A stretch of DNA of 64,000 nucleotides. Origin: Tachypleus tridentatus. Its lineage: Eukaryota > Arthropoda > Merostomata > Xiphosura > Limulidae. Below, in pieces: positions 22,027 through 34,448 of the stretch. The notes below the pieces were generated by a model. That model saw only the letters and a list, made by a program, of their open reading frames with translations. It was not told where the DNA came from and did no database searches. The stretch lies in contig NW_027467782.1 in assembly GCF_004210375.1 (NCBI RefSeq), forward strand, positions 20,005,276-20,069,275. Reading direction: 5' to 3'. Position 1 is the stretch's first letter; each line of letters opens with the position of its first letter. The position numbers and the translations under genes are program-made.

Positions 22027-22299
22027 TGCCCCGCATGGTCAGATGGTTAGGGCGTTCGACTCGTAATCTGAGAGTCACGAGTTCGAATCACCGTCACACC
22101 AACATACTTGCTCTTTCAGCAGCAGAGGCGTTATAATATTACGGTCAATCCCACTTTTCGTTGGTAAAGAGTAGCCCAAGAGTCGACGGTGGGTGGTGAT
22201 GGCTAGCTGCCTTCCCTCTAGTTTTATACTGCTAAATTAGGGACGGTTAATGCAGTTAGCACTCATGTAGCTTTGCGCGAAATTAAAAGAAACAAACCA
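22027..22299 (+). mobile_element. SINE-A, full length
   Basis: ccccgcatggtcagatggtt head, body, tail gcgcgaaattaaaagaaac. Confidence 0.92.
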
Positions 22300-23310
22300 A
22301 CTTTTCATGACTAAAGCTTTTTTTTTTTTTTCAATATGCCTCTGGTAAAACTGAGTTGTTTTAGGGAAAAGTAACTTTTCAGAAACGAGCAGTGTACTCA
22401 TTGTATTCACACTGCACGAAGAAAGTTTCCCGAAATTACATATTGGATCAACATTTAGCAATAACGTTTTAAAGAAGACCTAACGCTAACTTCGGTTCAC
22501 TTACTGGCAAATAAAATGGTTTCTGGGGCGTATATGTGCGCGAGATCATAACAAAAATACTTTTAATTCGTTGATATACATTTAAGATATGCTACAGTTA
22601 GCTTAAGTTATTTCTGATGATCCTAGGCTTAGGAGAACATGGAATTTGTTAAGTGTAAGTGATAGAAGACCCTAGAGATACAAGTCGACACTGAATCAAC
22701 CGAGTCACTGATTGAACAGTGATCCGAGTATAGCAGAGAAGGGTAGAACTTATTTCTTTCCTAACCAGATTTGAGATTCACAAACAGCGTTCGAAATCTA
22801 GATGTTTGGTTATCTCTTTGTTTGTCAGATTAAAACAATAACTATCGTTCGTGTAAAGTTGAAACTCGCATGATTAAAGGAAATATTTCCCAGAATAGAG
22901 GAAGCGTTGTCAGTTCATATATACACTCAATCATAAGTTGGATACAACTAGTATGGCTATTAAAATAGAAAACTTTAGATACACATCGGGAATTGGCTAT
23001 TAGGCAACGATGAAGTTCGCTCTTCACAAATATGCTTCTGATACACAAATCACTTTTGTACATGCTTAAATACACAGTCGTTTTCTTATAGTGAGAGAAA
23101 TTGTTGACGAAACTGGATTCGTGTTTATAATTTCATCGTGTGAAAATCTTATTTTGAGATTGGAATAAACTTGAAGGTGTGGTTAGTTTTATCATCATAA
23201 ACTCTTTGCTTGATTTTGAGTTTACGTAAATTACCGTTTTATGGAACGTGTTGTTTGTGGACAGTTAAAAAAATGTTTTAAATTTGATCAAACAAAATAA
23301 TAAATTTGTA
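22300..23310. other. No feature recognised
   Basis: AT-rich with a 13-T run at about 22319. No splice-bounded open frame or repeat was identified. Confidence 0.5.
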
Positions 23311-23317
23311 AGAATAC

Positions 23318-23460
23318 CCAAGTCTGGCGTAGCCTATATGGTGTTAGACTGCAGACCGATGACCGATCCGTGATATAAGACATGATGCCTGTAAACACGC
23401 TCAACATTTTCAGCTGTGGATGTATCATACAGTTAACAGTAACTTCCGTTATTCAGTACA
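23318..23460 (+). mobile_element. Old degenerate SINE-A 5' half
   Basis: agtctggcgtagcctatatg, then acgctcaacattttcagctg, aligns to SINE-A head and proximal body with many changes. Confidence 0.55.
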
Positions 23461-23704
23461 AAGAACTGAACAAAGCCCTTGTGGCGGCGGTTGTTGTAGA
23501 TTTCTCGTTATTTGAAAATTAGTGACATAGTTTCTGACCTGGTCATCTAGTCCATCTACTCACGAGGTAGGTATCTGACGTGAATACTTTCAAGAACTAA
23601 AGCTTCAGTACACGTTTTAAGGAATACTGACTTATTTCATTAATATGGAGAGAGACGAAATCAGTCATACATTTCACAACTTTAAGAAACATGGACCATC
23701 GATT

Positions 23705-23935
23705 TTATTCAGGAACCAGAAAGAGTTCCAATAACTTTGGTGTTTCTATTCCAATAAAATCAAAGTTTGTACAGGTAGTAGGGACATAAACAGAGAGGAA
23801 AACATCTATGACTGTTAACCTCACATCATACCAGAGGTTGTCTTCTTTTAGTTCCTGATATATAGGATACAAATAACTTTTAATCTTCTTTATGAAGGCT
23901 ACCTTCTGCTGAATGTCATCTGTTATGTTGTACAT
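23705..23935 (-). other. Unidentified 76-residue open frame
   Basis: ATG at 23935 follows an in-frame TAG that could also be an acceptor end (cttacatag). It reads MYNITDDIQQKVAFIKKIKS, then ELKEDNLWYDVRLTVIDVFL and IETPKLLELFLVPE. Composition looks protein-like. No family was recognised and no poly(A) signal confirmed. Confidence 0.3.
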
Positions 23936-24614
23936 CTATGTAAGCTGAATACGTTCACCAACAGCTCAAAGAGCCATCTGTGGGACCACAAATGACCTAT
24001 CCGGTTTCATTGAGTATTTCACTTGCATGGTTTCGAAACACAATACTGATAAGACCCAGGAAATTGTCAACTAGAACAGTAAGACAAACAGTCAACCTTT
24101 TCTTATTGCTGTCTACGGAATTTTTTATCGCTGATATCTATATATCTATGTGTGTGTGGCTTATTGTGTTACCAACAGTTACAGGCGATCCCACTTGATT
24201 ATAGAAGTACATTATGCAAATATAATAATAAGTTGGAAAACAACGGTTTATGATCATAATGAAGCGGTTTATTTTGGTGAATTATACGACACGTTTCGAC
24301 AGAACACTGGTTTGTTTTCTTTAGGGAAGATCTGTAGGATTCTAGCGCATTATAAGTCTATATACAGTAGTCACTGTTCAGTTTTCTCTGTTAATAAATA
24401 TATAAATGTACAGTGACTCTCCGAACACCCTGTAGTATAAAATATTAATATCAATAAGTTGCACGTGTTCTTAATATACTAACAACTTCAAGTTGAAAAA
24501 TGCCACGGATCATATCCTAAGAAGACAAACCAAAGTTGTGTAAAACGTTTAGTATATTTTCTAAAATATGTATCAACTAATGGTTCTTATAAATCGTTTT
24601 GCCAACTTATTACT

Positions 24615-24744
24615 AGGCCCGGCATGGCCAGGTGGTTAAAGCACTCGACTCGTAATCTGAAGATCGCGAGAATCCCCGTCACTCTAAACATGCTCGTCCT
24701 TTCAGCCGTGGGGACGTTATAATGGTACGGTCAATCTCACTTTT
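24615..24744 (+). mobile_element. SINE-A 5' half
   Basis: ggcccggcatggccaggtgg to ggtcaatctcactttta. The rest is missing, and a SINE-B begins 5 bp later. Confidence 0.88.
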
Positions 24745-24749
24745 AAATG

Positions 24750-24868
24750 CCCCCCGCTAGTACAGCGGTAAGTTTACGAATTTACAATGCTGAAATCAGG
24801 GTTCGATTTCCCTCGGTGGGGTCAGCAGATAGTCTGTTGTGGCTTTGTTATAAGAAAACACACACTTA
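24750..24868 (+). mobile_element. SINE-B abutting the truncated SINE-A
   Basis: ccccgctagtacagcggtaa, ggttcgatttccctcggtgg, tail taagaaaacacacac. Confidence 0.92.
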
Positions 24869-25292
24869 TTACTATAAGCTATCTTTTACTACCCAAATTA
24901 AAACATTTGTTTGAAAATACATTAAAACTGAAATCGAAATGAAATTGTAGTGAAATTTTATTTAACATTAAGACCAAATTCGCAGGCCTACGTAAGGCTT
25001 TTGGAGAAAAAAAGATTAAGCCAGATCCACGACGACTGCAGTATGTTAAATACATGTACATGTAATTTTCTGTTTTTTTATTAACTGTAGCTCTAAAATT
25101 ATCGTTTCATTATTGTACATAAATCTGAATTCCGAGATTGATTCTGACTTCTATTCTATTGTTTATGTTATTATGCCTTAAAGAGATAATTAGCATATTA
25201 ATCATTTTGACATTATCTTTGTAATCCCTTTAATAATTAGATATCTTAATAGTTCCTATATTAAGCGTACATATCGGGTGCATGAAATATAT

Positions 25293-25505
25293 TCAAATTA
25301 AACTCATAAGCTACGGCTTCTAGATACACCAGAATCCCATTAACCTTATAAGTTATGGCTTCTAGATACACCAGAATCCCATTAACCTTATAAGTTATGG
25401 CTTCTAGATACACCAGAATCCCATTAACCTCATAAGTTATGGCTTCTAGATACACCAGAATCCCATTAACCTGATAAGTTATGACTTCTAGATACACCAG
25501 AATCA
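25293..25505. repeat. 42-bp minisatellite, about 5 copies
   Basis: ggcttctagatacaccagaa recurs at 42-bp spacing and units are nearly identical. The minus-strand 14-residue repeat is a by-product of the 3n period. Confidence 0.95.
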
Positions 25506-25825
25506 CACAACTCAATACTATCAGCAACTTAAACCTCTCTAACCATTTTCTTAATCGTATGTGTTTTGTACGTCACACCTGACTTATTGGATAGTATAAA
25601 TTGTTCAGATAACAAGAGTCTATTAATTATGAAAATTTGAAGAAAATTAAAACAATCACTTATCATAAATAGTAAAATTTAAACTATTTATAGATAGTAT
25701 TGGTATGCTCATTGTTTTAGTTTATTTATATATATATTTACTTTGGAGAAGTAAACGTCTTGTTATCTCGCCACACAGAATTTTGAAAATCACCGAAAAA
25801 AAAAAAAAAAAAGAAAACGGGTTCA

Positions 25826-25945
25826 CGTTTCATGTTTTAATTAAACTGACGTTTCATGTTTTTCATTGAACTGACGTTTCATGTTTTTCATTAAACTGAC
25901 GTTTCATGTTTTCATTGAACTGACGTTTCATGTTTTCATTAAATT
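25826..25945. repeat. 24-25-bp tandem repeat, 5 copies
   Basis: ctgacgtttcatgttt recurs with alternating ttcattaaa and ttcattgaa; it directly follows a poly(A) run at about 25797-25812. Confidence 0.92.
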
Positions 25946-25949
25946 TGTG

Positions 25950-26850
25950 GCTAATTTTCTTGAAGAATAAAAGAAGTGATTAACAATATCAAATAAATTT
26001 ATGGTATCTAAGAAACGTTCTAGAACATAAATAACACATATGGTTATTCACAAGTAACGCCCTACAGGGTATACGTAATGAACAAACTGTAGCACCTTAA
26101 ATGTGTCACGTCTCACCCACCTATCGAAAAGCACGGAACTAACCAGGCCATCTGTGATGCCATAACTCATCACTTAATGTGTACTTCCACAGTAGGTGGG
26201 GGGAGTTTTGAATATGTTTCTATTACATTTTTTTTTCATACAGGCAGAAAAGCTCAGCATCTAAGGTAAGAAATTTTCAGACTTAAGAGGAGCACTTAAT
26301 GAAGCACTTAATGACCGGAATACGAGTGTCATCCTGTATTCATGAAAAAACAACAGAGATGCACAGCTACATCTCTGAAAATGACAGACGCGTCTTTTCT
26401 GAGAGTTTTAACTTCATAAAACATTTACAGCTCTGGTCAGTTTTGTCAAGAGCATTTAGAGACCCACCCGGGAAATTTCTCCAACCTTCCCGACCTTCTG
26501 GTTGATCTGGCTCTAGCAAGAGCCTTCGAACTTTGTAGCTTTCACTGAGGAAAAATTACAAATTTGGTGCCATAAAATGAAGTGCCTGGTAAGAACATTT
26601 CACTAAAAATTTTAAAATATTGCAGACGTATAGAAATATAAATTTATAATATGAACTGCTTACTTAGCGCTATTATATCCAACACTACTATTATACTGAA
26701 CAGGAACCATAACGTTCTACTAGAATTGTTAGGTTTCAGTTTTGGTTTTGCTCGTTCATTTTAAACACATCCTCTAAATATTCCAAGTTTTATTCACTTT
26801 AACTGTCAACATTACAAAGAGTCTTACAGAGAGATTCATAATAACCTATA
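25950..26850. other. No feature recognised
   Basis: A 68-codon plus frame at 26299-26505 has no splice or poly(A) support and is left uncalled. Confidence 0.4.
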
Positions 26851-26862
26851 CGATGTTTCGTT

Positions 26863-27135
26863 GTTTATCTGTATCTTTAGAGAACTGTTACAACAGTCAG
26901 TCGTTGTTGTAGTTCAGTGTTTATCTGTATCTTTAGAGAAGTGTTACAACAGTCAGTCATTGTTGTAGTTCAGTCTCTAGAGAAGTGTTTCAGTCGTTGT
27001 TGTAGTTATGTTTATCAACATCTTTAGAGAAGTGTTACAACATTCAGTCGTTGTTGCAGTTCAATGTTTATCTCTATATTTAGAGAAGTGTTGCAACAGT
27101 CAGTCATTGTCCGTAGTTCAATGTTTATCTATATA
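26863..27135. repeat. 56-bp tandem repeat, about 5 copies
   Basis: gtttatctgtatctttagag starts at 26863 and 26919 and recurs in shortened forms. Units also contain acagtcagtcgttgttgtag. Confidence 0.88.
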
Positions 27136-27391
27136 TTTACAGAATTATTGGTACATTTAGTAAATATATAGAAAACACACACCATCAACGTAAAGATACG
27201 TAAAGTTAAAATTATCCGAGTAAAACCACATTATGGTAACGCTTGTAATTTGTAAATATTAGTTAAACTAAATTATCAGTTTTCAAACATTGTGTTATTA
27301 TAATTATCAGTTCATGTTAGTGACTGTCTTGTCTTTTCCAAAGTTCAAGGGATTTTCTATACCCTGAACAATGAGTATTTTACGTTGTTCT

Positions 27392-27785
27392 TGTTGTTTC
27401 CAATTTAGCGGGCCCGGCGTGACCCAGCGTGTTAAGTCGTGCGACTCGTAATCTGAGGGCGGCGGGTTCGCATCCCCGTAGCGCCAAATATGCTCCATTT
27501 TTCAGCCGTGGAGGCGTTATAATGTGACGGTCAATCCCACTACTCGTTGGTAAAAGAGTTAGCAGTGGGTGGTTATGACTAGCTGCCTTCCCTCTGGTCT
27601 TACACTGCTAAATTATGGACGGCTAGCACAGATAACCTATGTGTTGCTTTGTGCGAAATTAAAAAAACAAACAAACCAATTTAGCACAAAGCTACACAAT
27701 AGGCTATCTTTGATCTGCCCACCACTGGTATCGAAACCCGGTTTGTAGCGTTGTAAGTCCGTACACATACCACTGGGGCAGTACT
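27392..27785 (-). mobile_element. SINE-C split by a SINE-A
   Basis: The tail part lies at about 27392-27409 and the remainder at 27686-27785 (gcacaaagctacacaatagg ... atcgaaacccggtttgtagc). Confidence 0.85.
27410..27675 (+). mobile_element. SINE-A nested in a SINE-C tail
   Basis: gggcccggcgtgacccagcg head to aaacaaacaaa tail. ccaatttagc at 27400-27409 and 27676-27685 is the duplication, lying in SINE-C sequence, so SINE-A is younger. Confidence 0.93.
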
Positions 27786-28527
27786 TTACGTCTTTACATC
27801 CACTGACCTTAATAATATTGTTAACACCTGCCCCACGAACCAGCACAGAATCTAATATGGAGTCTCTTCATAAACCGATCATGTCAGATTATTTCGATAG
27901 ATCTTAATGAATGAGGCTCGGAGAAACTTCTAAAACAACCAAAAGCAAAAACATAAAAATATGAATTATGAAATGTATATGAATTATGCAATAGTGGTAC
28001 CACGCTGTGTGTTATACTATAATTTGTATATTTATTCTTTATTGGTGAAAGAACATTTTTTAATTTGATAATCGCTAGGAAAATCATTGTATCTATTAAC
28101 GCATTGTGCCACCTGCTGCTATTTCAAGACAACACTTTTGGGGCTTCACTGTGGTGTTAGTTTCACAAAGTATTAAAACTAAGGACTTTGTATATATGAT
28201 TCCAATCCATCTTTTAACAGGTAACGATACTGGTGTGCCCACTTTTATGTATCGCTGTCAATGCAGCAATCAATTAATAAATCTTTGATTGGTCAGTTGT
28301 ATCGAATCGATTAGAATAGCTTTGAATAATTTCTCCATCTCATCTGGACCCACAGTTTAGCTTAATGGGTAGGCTTAACTCATGAGATTCACAACACCAT
28401 CTAGAACATTTCAACCATGTTTTGTTTTCCCCTTTCAAGTTAACATTTCCATGTAAACATTGATAGTCTCGAGTATAGGTCATGGGTTTGATGTAATAAC
28501 TTCGACTTCGAAGGAAATACCAAATGT

Positions 28528-28672
28528 CTTCTCTTTTATATCTAATCAGAACAATCCAAACCTTTCTGGAATGACTGTTTTTTATATCCACGTTATGATT
28601 TCAGGTTCGATCGTTATCAGATGTTACAATACAGTGATGTCTTGTCTTTTATATCTCATCAGAACAACCCAA
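28528..28672. repeat. 36-bp direct repeat pair
   Basis: cttttatatctaatcagaac and cttttatatctcatcagaac, each followed by aancccaaac-like sequence, about 108 bp apart. Confidence 0.7.
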
Positions 28673-28746
28673 ACTAAACACGAGATGGCAATATTTGAGT
28701 GACTTTCACACTTTGGATCGAGAAATCCGCTTTCTACTAAGTCAAA

Positions 28747-29012
28747 GGCCCAGAATGGTTCAGGTACTCGACTCGTAATCTGAGGGTCGCGGGTTCGAAT
28801 CCCCGTCATACCAAACATACTCACCCTTCAAACGTGGGGGCATTATAATGTGACGGTCAATACACTATTTGTTGTTAAAAGGGTAGCTCGAGAGTTTGCT
28901 GTGGGTGGAGATAACTAACTGTTTTCCTCTAGTCTTATACTGCTATATTAGGGACGGCTAGCGCAGATAGCCCTCGTGTTATTTCGCGCGAAATTCAAAA
29001 ACAAACAAACAA
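28747..29012 (+). mobile_element. SINE-A, near full length
   Basis: ggcccagaatggttcaggta head with a small internal deletion, tail ttcaaaaacaaacaaac. Confidence 0.9.
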
Positions 29013-29654
29013 AGTAAATGAAGTATCAGTTTCATCTGATATTAGAAGTTTTTTTTCAATTCTTCTCACATCAACATGAGAAAAAATTCATCAGCTCAGC
29101 AACGATGGATATATTTAATGTTGTTGTTTTTTCATATTAACGTCAGCGTAAGAAATAGGAGAAATTAATATTTTGTGGGGAAATATAAGTACTTGTAATT
29201 TTTATTTGTTTATAATACATTTTACCCTGCCTGCGCGGTACACACAAGAAAACTGGTTGTTGTACCTAATAAAATCTTATCTGCGCTTCTACTGTACAGT
29301 TTCAGTTATAATCGGATTACGAATTTCATTTTTTTTGTTGCTCTACGTTTGTTCTACCTCACTAGATTAATTCGGATACGATCCAATTTTTTCTTGGGAT
29401 GTACTTGTAGAGGGATGGGTGTGGGGGGAACAGAGTGATTAGTTAGTGTCTCAGGCAACATAAGAAACAACACGAAATAGCTGGAGATAAAGAGAAAGAA
29501 CGACCCAAGATGGCTGCCACCTGTAAAGTATCCTCTGTCTGATCAATACGACAACGTTACACTCAGATCAGTAGAATGTTCTTGAATGTTTCTACTCATA
29601 ACAAGAGAAATCTAACATTTAAGTACCGTCATATGCTCTCACTCGACCCATATG

Positions 29655-29735
29655 AGGTTTATAAGGTTAAAATTATAGTTCCAGTCCCCTCGATGAACAC
29701 AGAATAGATAGCCTATTGTATAGCTCTGCAATTAC
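29655..29735 (+). mobile_element. SINE-B/C fragment
   Basis: ccagtcccctcgatgaacac and gatagcctattgtatagctc; family ambiguous. Confidence 0.5.
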
Positions 29736-30313
29736 CAAGAAATCACTACAATAGTAACAATAATAATACCACTATAATATATTCACGTGTTAACATGAAT
29801 TTCTGGGTTACAGATTTCTCGTTTTAGTTGGTGCGACCTCTACGCCAAAGTATTTTTTATTGTATTGTTGATATGCGTCTCAGAATAAAGGTCTTGGAGC
29901 CTAGTTGTAGTTAGGAGTGAATCATCACAATGGACAATATGCCAAGAGTTACTTTAGTGCCAGAAAAATATCCATAAACATCAGTATATATAAACTATTT
30001 TAAACAATCGTATTGTTGAGAACTCAGATTTTGAACGAATTCCCTCAGCTTCAAGTAGGTGGCGCCAGTAAACACATCACGAAGCTTTTCTGTGGGGTAG
30101 GTGTATATATATCAGGCTTAGAAGGTGCGAGAAAGACTGTCGAATTGAGAATAACTTTGCACAAACGTCATTACAAGGGTAGGAAATCTGGTGTTCTGTG
30201 TCCACCACAACAGGTGATACACGAGTGAGGTTTATTATCAGGTTTATTAATCTCATGGCCTGGCCTGGCATAAATTTTAAAACAAATGATCTTCTTAAAT
30301 GTTAAGTAACTCC

Positions 30314-30412
30314 CCTAGTGGCTGTAAGGGTTAGTATATTTGGTGCGACGGGGGATTTGAACCCGTGGTTTACGAGTCGAACGTCTTAACCCACCTGACC
30401 ATGCCGGACCTT
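30314..30412 (-). mobile_element. SINE-A tRNA-like head only
   Basis: ggtgcgacgggggatttgaa through cctgaccatgccggacct; the distal body and tail are absent. Confidence 0.8.
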
Positions 30413-30749
30413 ATAGAGATTTTCTTTCAACTAAAGTAAGTTGATATAAGCCAGTAAGTTTCGTTTGAAAACATTTAGTTAAGTATAATGGTGAAAGTGG
30501 AAGAAAGTTTCTTATTCCTGTCATGAATTTGTACTTCGTGTTTTATAACTAATTTATGACTCCACTGTTATCATGCAATACACTCCAGTACATGTAAAAT
30601 GACTCTTTGACATCACATTTGTTTGGAACGAAAATTCACAAGTTGCTACTTGTGGCATAGTTTATCAGGTTACGGAAGATATTTCTTAGCATAACAATGA
30701 TTTTGAAGCAAAATGACCACTTACTAGACTTGTTCATTGAGGAAACCAG

Positions 30750-30855
30750 TCTTCCCAGTAGCACGGTGGTATGTCTCAGGACTTACAATGCTTGAAAACA
30801 AGTTTAGATACTTAATGTAGGCTAAACACAAATAGCCCCTTTCCGTAGCTTCTCA
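30750..30855 (+). mobile_element. SINE-C, degenerate
   Basis: cccagtagcacggtggtatg, aacacaaatagcccctttcc. Confidence 0.75.
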
Positions 30856-31005
30856 GTCAATAAGAAGAACAAATTGAATTGTTTCCCCTCTAGTGGCAGT
30901 TAACGAAAGTACTAAAATACCAATTTCAACAAGAATAAATTTTATCGTACTTTTAACACATGAGTCTAATAAATAAAATACACGTTTTTTTTTTTCTACT
31001 TTTAG

Positions 31006-31082
31006 AATATTTGGAAACCAGCGAAGGTGGAATGGTTTCTCCTGGACGGTATAAATACCCCGGAGCGATGAACGAACGTTAA
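31006..31082 (+). other. Candidate terminal coding exon or TATA promoter
   Basis: A long T-rich tract and ctacttttag end at 31005. The following frame reads YLETSEGGMVSPGRYKYPGA then MNER and TAA (31080-31082), in unusually GC-rich sequence. The same stretch contains TATAAATA at 31050-31057, so a core promoter is an alternative reading. Product unknown. Confidence 0.3.
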
Positions 31083-31129
31083 GGGGACATTTCGAGAACC
31101 CACGCTCTCCACCTTCACCCCAAACTCAC

Positions 31130-32110
31130 TGTGTGTGTATACAATTGATGACCACATAGCAATGTCATACAATTAAAAGGAAAGACACTATACAAATCCT
31201 AGGCCATAAAGTATAGGACCACGCATACCTACACAGGTGTTGAGTTCGACCCCACTGAAAACGTTAATTAAAAGAACATCTTAATATATGATTTGCTACT
31301 AAAGAACACAGTGGTGTTAACTAAATTTATAGGCCAATTCCTGTTTCACAAACCTTTTTAATTGTCTAAAGTTTCAGGTTATTTGATAAAAATCATTTTA
31401 GTTGTTTTATTATTTACTTCTTGTTATTAAAGTCAAGTTGTACATAAATTATTTATCTATTGAAAACACTATATGGGTTACATCATACATCTAAACTGCC
31501 CTGACATCCAGTGAAATGTGAATTACAGTCAGTAAATAAGAATAGTAATTATTAGAACATGAGCTGTCAAATTATTGTGTGCACATTTGTTATTTATTTT
31601 ATTTCTACAAATAACATTAATAATATGATAAAAGTATAATGTTATTATATTTTAATTACAATTTAATGTTTATTTGTCTTTCTGAATTATTTACTATAAT
31701 ATATGAAATATGCTATTAAGCGCAATCTACATTACATAAACTAATTGTGTAAAATCTTACTGATTGAAGTATAATATTTATAATTGGTTAAAAATGTAAT
31801 ACTGAAGACATTTTACAATGTTCTTCATTGTGACCAACACTTGTTTTGAAAAGTACAGTTTTCTTTCATTGTTTCATGTTTAACTATATGGTGTAAGGAA
31901 GCAACATTGACCACGATATAATATTTCACATTGTTCGTATGTCACTTGAATAAATGATTAGAGAAACATAGTGTTCTAATAAGTAGTTTTAAAATATAAA
32001 ACACATTATTATACTTGTATTGTGAATTGTTTGTATATTTCTTTTATCAGCCAGTAATTAAAATTCCACTGGCCTTGTTATTTGAACAATAAACAGAGAT
32101 GCGCGGAACG
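31130..32110. other. No feature recognised
   Basis: Very AT-rich with no repeats or splice-bounded frames that I could support; possibly intronic to the minus-strand candidates. Confidence 0.4.
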
Positions 32111-32125
32111 TGAGAAAAGTATTAC

Positions 32126-32164
32126 CTCTTGTCTATTGTTGACTTTGTTCCTTCGAGGACTAGC
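32126..32164 (-). CDS. Candidate 39-nt mini-exon
   Basis: Acceptor tgtctttctcacattgcag precedes, and donor CAAGAG|GTAATACT follows. The 39 nt are open as 13 codons, ASPRRNKVNNRQE. It lies about 1.1 kb downstream of the first exon at 33292-33346 on the same strand, so both may be one gene. Confidence 0.4.
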
Positions 32165-32547
32165 CTGCAATGTGAGAAAGACACAGATGAACTGTGCAAA
32201 GAGATGGGTCGATATGCAAACAATCAAACGTATTAAAAGATAGAAATAAATACAGTTTCATAATATGTTATTATAAATGGAGCTGAAAGCTCATTCTCAA
32301 TCCCATATCTAAAGGTTTTCTTGATAATTTGTATGGTAAAACTACTTACACTCATGAAATACTATTCAGTAGTGGTATAGATATGTCTCGTATACAATAA
32401 TTTTTTAAAGATAAATTTAAGTATGGGATTTGATATAATTAGATTATGAGACATTAAAGTTCTTAATATAATTGTAAAATGATAAAATGGTCCCGGGTGC
32501 GTAACAAAAATATTCATCCCTGGATATTAATTACTAAAACAGTGATT

Positions 32548-32610
32548 TGTTTTGTTGTTGTTTTTTAAATTTTGCGCAAAGCTACATAATGATTATCTGC
32601 GCTTGCCGTA
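32548..32610 (-). mobile_element. SINE-A tail fragment
   Basis: aaattttgcgcaaagctaca, then ttatctgcgcttgccgt; it abuts the next minisatellite. Confidence 0.65.
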
Positions 32611-32611
32611 G

Positions 32612-32828
32612 ATCAGCGATGTTATCTCTTATGTAACATTTAAGTTATGTCGTAGTAAGTGATGCCATCTCTTGTGTAACATCCAAAGTTATGTCGTAGA
32701 TAAGTTATGTCATCTCTTGTGTAACATTCAAAGCTACGTCGTAGATAAGTGACGTCATATCTTGTTTAACATTTAAAGTTATGTCGTAGATAAGTAATGT
32801 TATCTTTTATGTAACATTTAAAGTTATA
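32612..32828. repeat. ~45-bp tandem repeat, about 5 copies
   Basis: gtaacattyaaagttatgtc phrases are spaced 43-46 bp apart. One unit contains a full CRE palindrome, tgacgtca, at about 32750. Confidence 0.9.
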
Positions 32829-33291
32829 TGTAATACTTCATATTGTGTAATAACCCTAATGCCTGCTGCTTACATAAGACATATATGGAATAAATTGTTG
32901 GAACATTTCCTATAGATAAGCAAGATATAAATGAAAGTACAATGTGTAATGTCGTATTTGTGAAAATATAATATACAAATTTGTTAAAAATATAATATAT
33001 AATGTCGTTGAAACTTAAAACATGTAAAGTCATTGAAAACATAACGTATTTCTCAGTCTACGAAGTGTATAAACATAGTTTTATGCATATATATGCTTGC
33101 TGTCATAGGAGAATATATACCCATTGTTATAATATTTACAAAGTTAAAAATACAAGAGGCTTAGACTGATACAAAAGGTTAATAATTTTCTCGTATCTAC
33201 CTTTGTTGTAGACACCATAATTTTCCTAATGTTGAATAAAACCTTTAAGGTTTTTTTTCTCCATTGTATTTTAAATTAAAAAATAACTTAC

Positions 33292-33416
33292 CTTATAAGG
33301 ATCGAAACGAGAAACAACGTTAGGAGACTCGTGACCGCGAGGAACTGCTCAGAAACTCAAATTCGATCTTATATTTCACCAAGAAGAAAGGTGGGAATAC
33401 TGAAACCTCGTCCAAT
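33292..33416 (-). promoter_or_regulatory. Minus-strand TATA promoter with noncoding first exon
   Basis: Read on the minus strand: an ATTGG (inverted CCAAT) box at 33412-33416, ATATAAG at 33368-33374, an initiator-like GCAGTTC with A at 33346, and a 55-nt ATG-less leader ending at a consensus donor, TATAAG|GTAAGTTA (exon edge 33292). The TATA-to-start distance of 27 bp is in the usual range. The gene would continue toward lower coordinates. Confidence 0.5.
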
Positions 33417-33654
33417 CGCAGCCCCTGTTGGCAGCTTTCTAGCATTACAGCAGTGTTGCGGGTGATTGTGAGCATCTTGTGACTCTACCCATCATGGTAT
33501 CAAATTGTACTAAATCTGCCACTCGTGTGATCGAGTCTTCAGTAGAATGATGGTCATAATTATAATTGTATTCATAAACTCAAATAAATATAAAGAACAT
33601 CTCATGAATCTATATAATTCTTGTATATCATGGAATTATTTTATTGAATATTTT

Positions 33655-33702
33655 CGCAGATAGCCCTCTCATAGCTTTGCGTGAACTTCATAACAAACAA
33701 AT
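33655..33702 (+). mobile_element. SINE-A 3' end, 5' truncated
   Basis: cgcagatagccctctcatag, then cataacaaacaaatcc. Confidence 0.75.
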
Positions 33703-33938
33703 CCTTTGAGATCGTATAGCAGGATCTGACTGTCACTCTTATAATACATCCAAAGTTCAAAAGTGCGGAGCGTGTTTTTTATTTTGATTTTGATAATAAC
33801 TGAACGTGAGCCACGGAACCTCCAATCTAGCACATTAATCTCAGGTCCAAGCTTGACCCATGAACTTAAGTAAAACACGTGTATTGTAAAGCAGTAACTG
33901 CAGAAAGTGGGAACATGTGTCACAGAAGCAATTGCCTT

Positions 33939-33957
33939 TGTGTGTGTGTGTGTGTGT
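33939..33957. repeat. (TG)n microsatellite
   Basis: About nine TG units, preceded by cctttg. Confidence 0.9.
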
Positions 33958-34190
33958 GAATTTAATGAACATTTAAGTGGAATATGGCGAGTTTTATTCA
34001 CCAATAGAAGTTGTCAAGGATGATCTATATTTATTTCCTCCTGATAAAGAAACGTGAAAAGAGTCATAGAAAGTTTCACAAGTAAATAACTGGTGAGAAA
34101 AAATAATTTCGTGAGTTCACAAGAATCTTTGTTCATAATTACATAAAAATAACACATGGTGGATAAAATGTCGTTCACGATTCGAATTTA

Positions 34191-34448
34191 GTTTGTTCTG
34201 AATTTCGCGCAATGCTACACGAGGACTATCTACGCCAGCCTCCCTAATTTAGTAGTGTAAGACTAGAAGGAAGGCAGCTTGTTATCATTACCCGCCGCCA
34301 ACTCTTTGGCTACTCTTTCCCAACGAATAGAGGATTTAACGTCACAATATAACGCCTCAATGGCTAAACATGTTTGGTGTGACGGTGATTGGAACCCACA
34401 ACCCTCGGTTGCGAGTCGAATATCTTAACCACATAGTCATGCCGGGCC
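34191..34448 (-). mobile_element. SINE-A, full length
   Basis: ctgaatttcgcgcaatgcta tail to catgccgggcc head. Confidence 0.9.

Noticed and set aside
25261-25527. 88-residue minus-strand frame with 14-residue repeats
   Set aside because: It is the translation of the 42-bp minisatellite and has no other coding support.
29508-29550. CCAAGATGGCTGCC, a YY1-like start context
   Set aside because: The frame stops after ten codons and the nearby donor is poor.
30013-30228. Plus-strand frame of 71 residues with a donor-like end
   Set aside because: It could join in frame to 31006, but the acceptor is weak, the product is unrecognised and the frame there differs from the better one.
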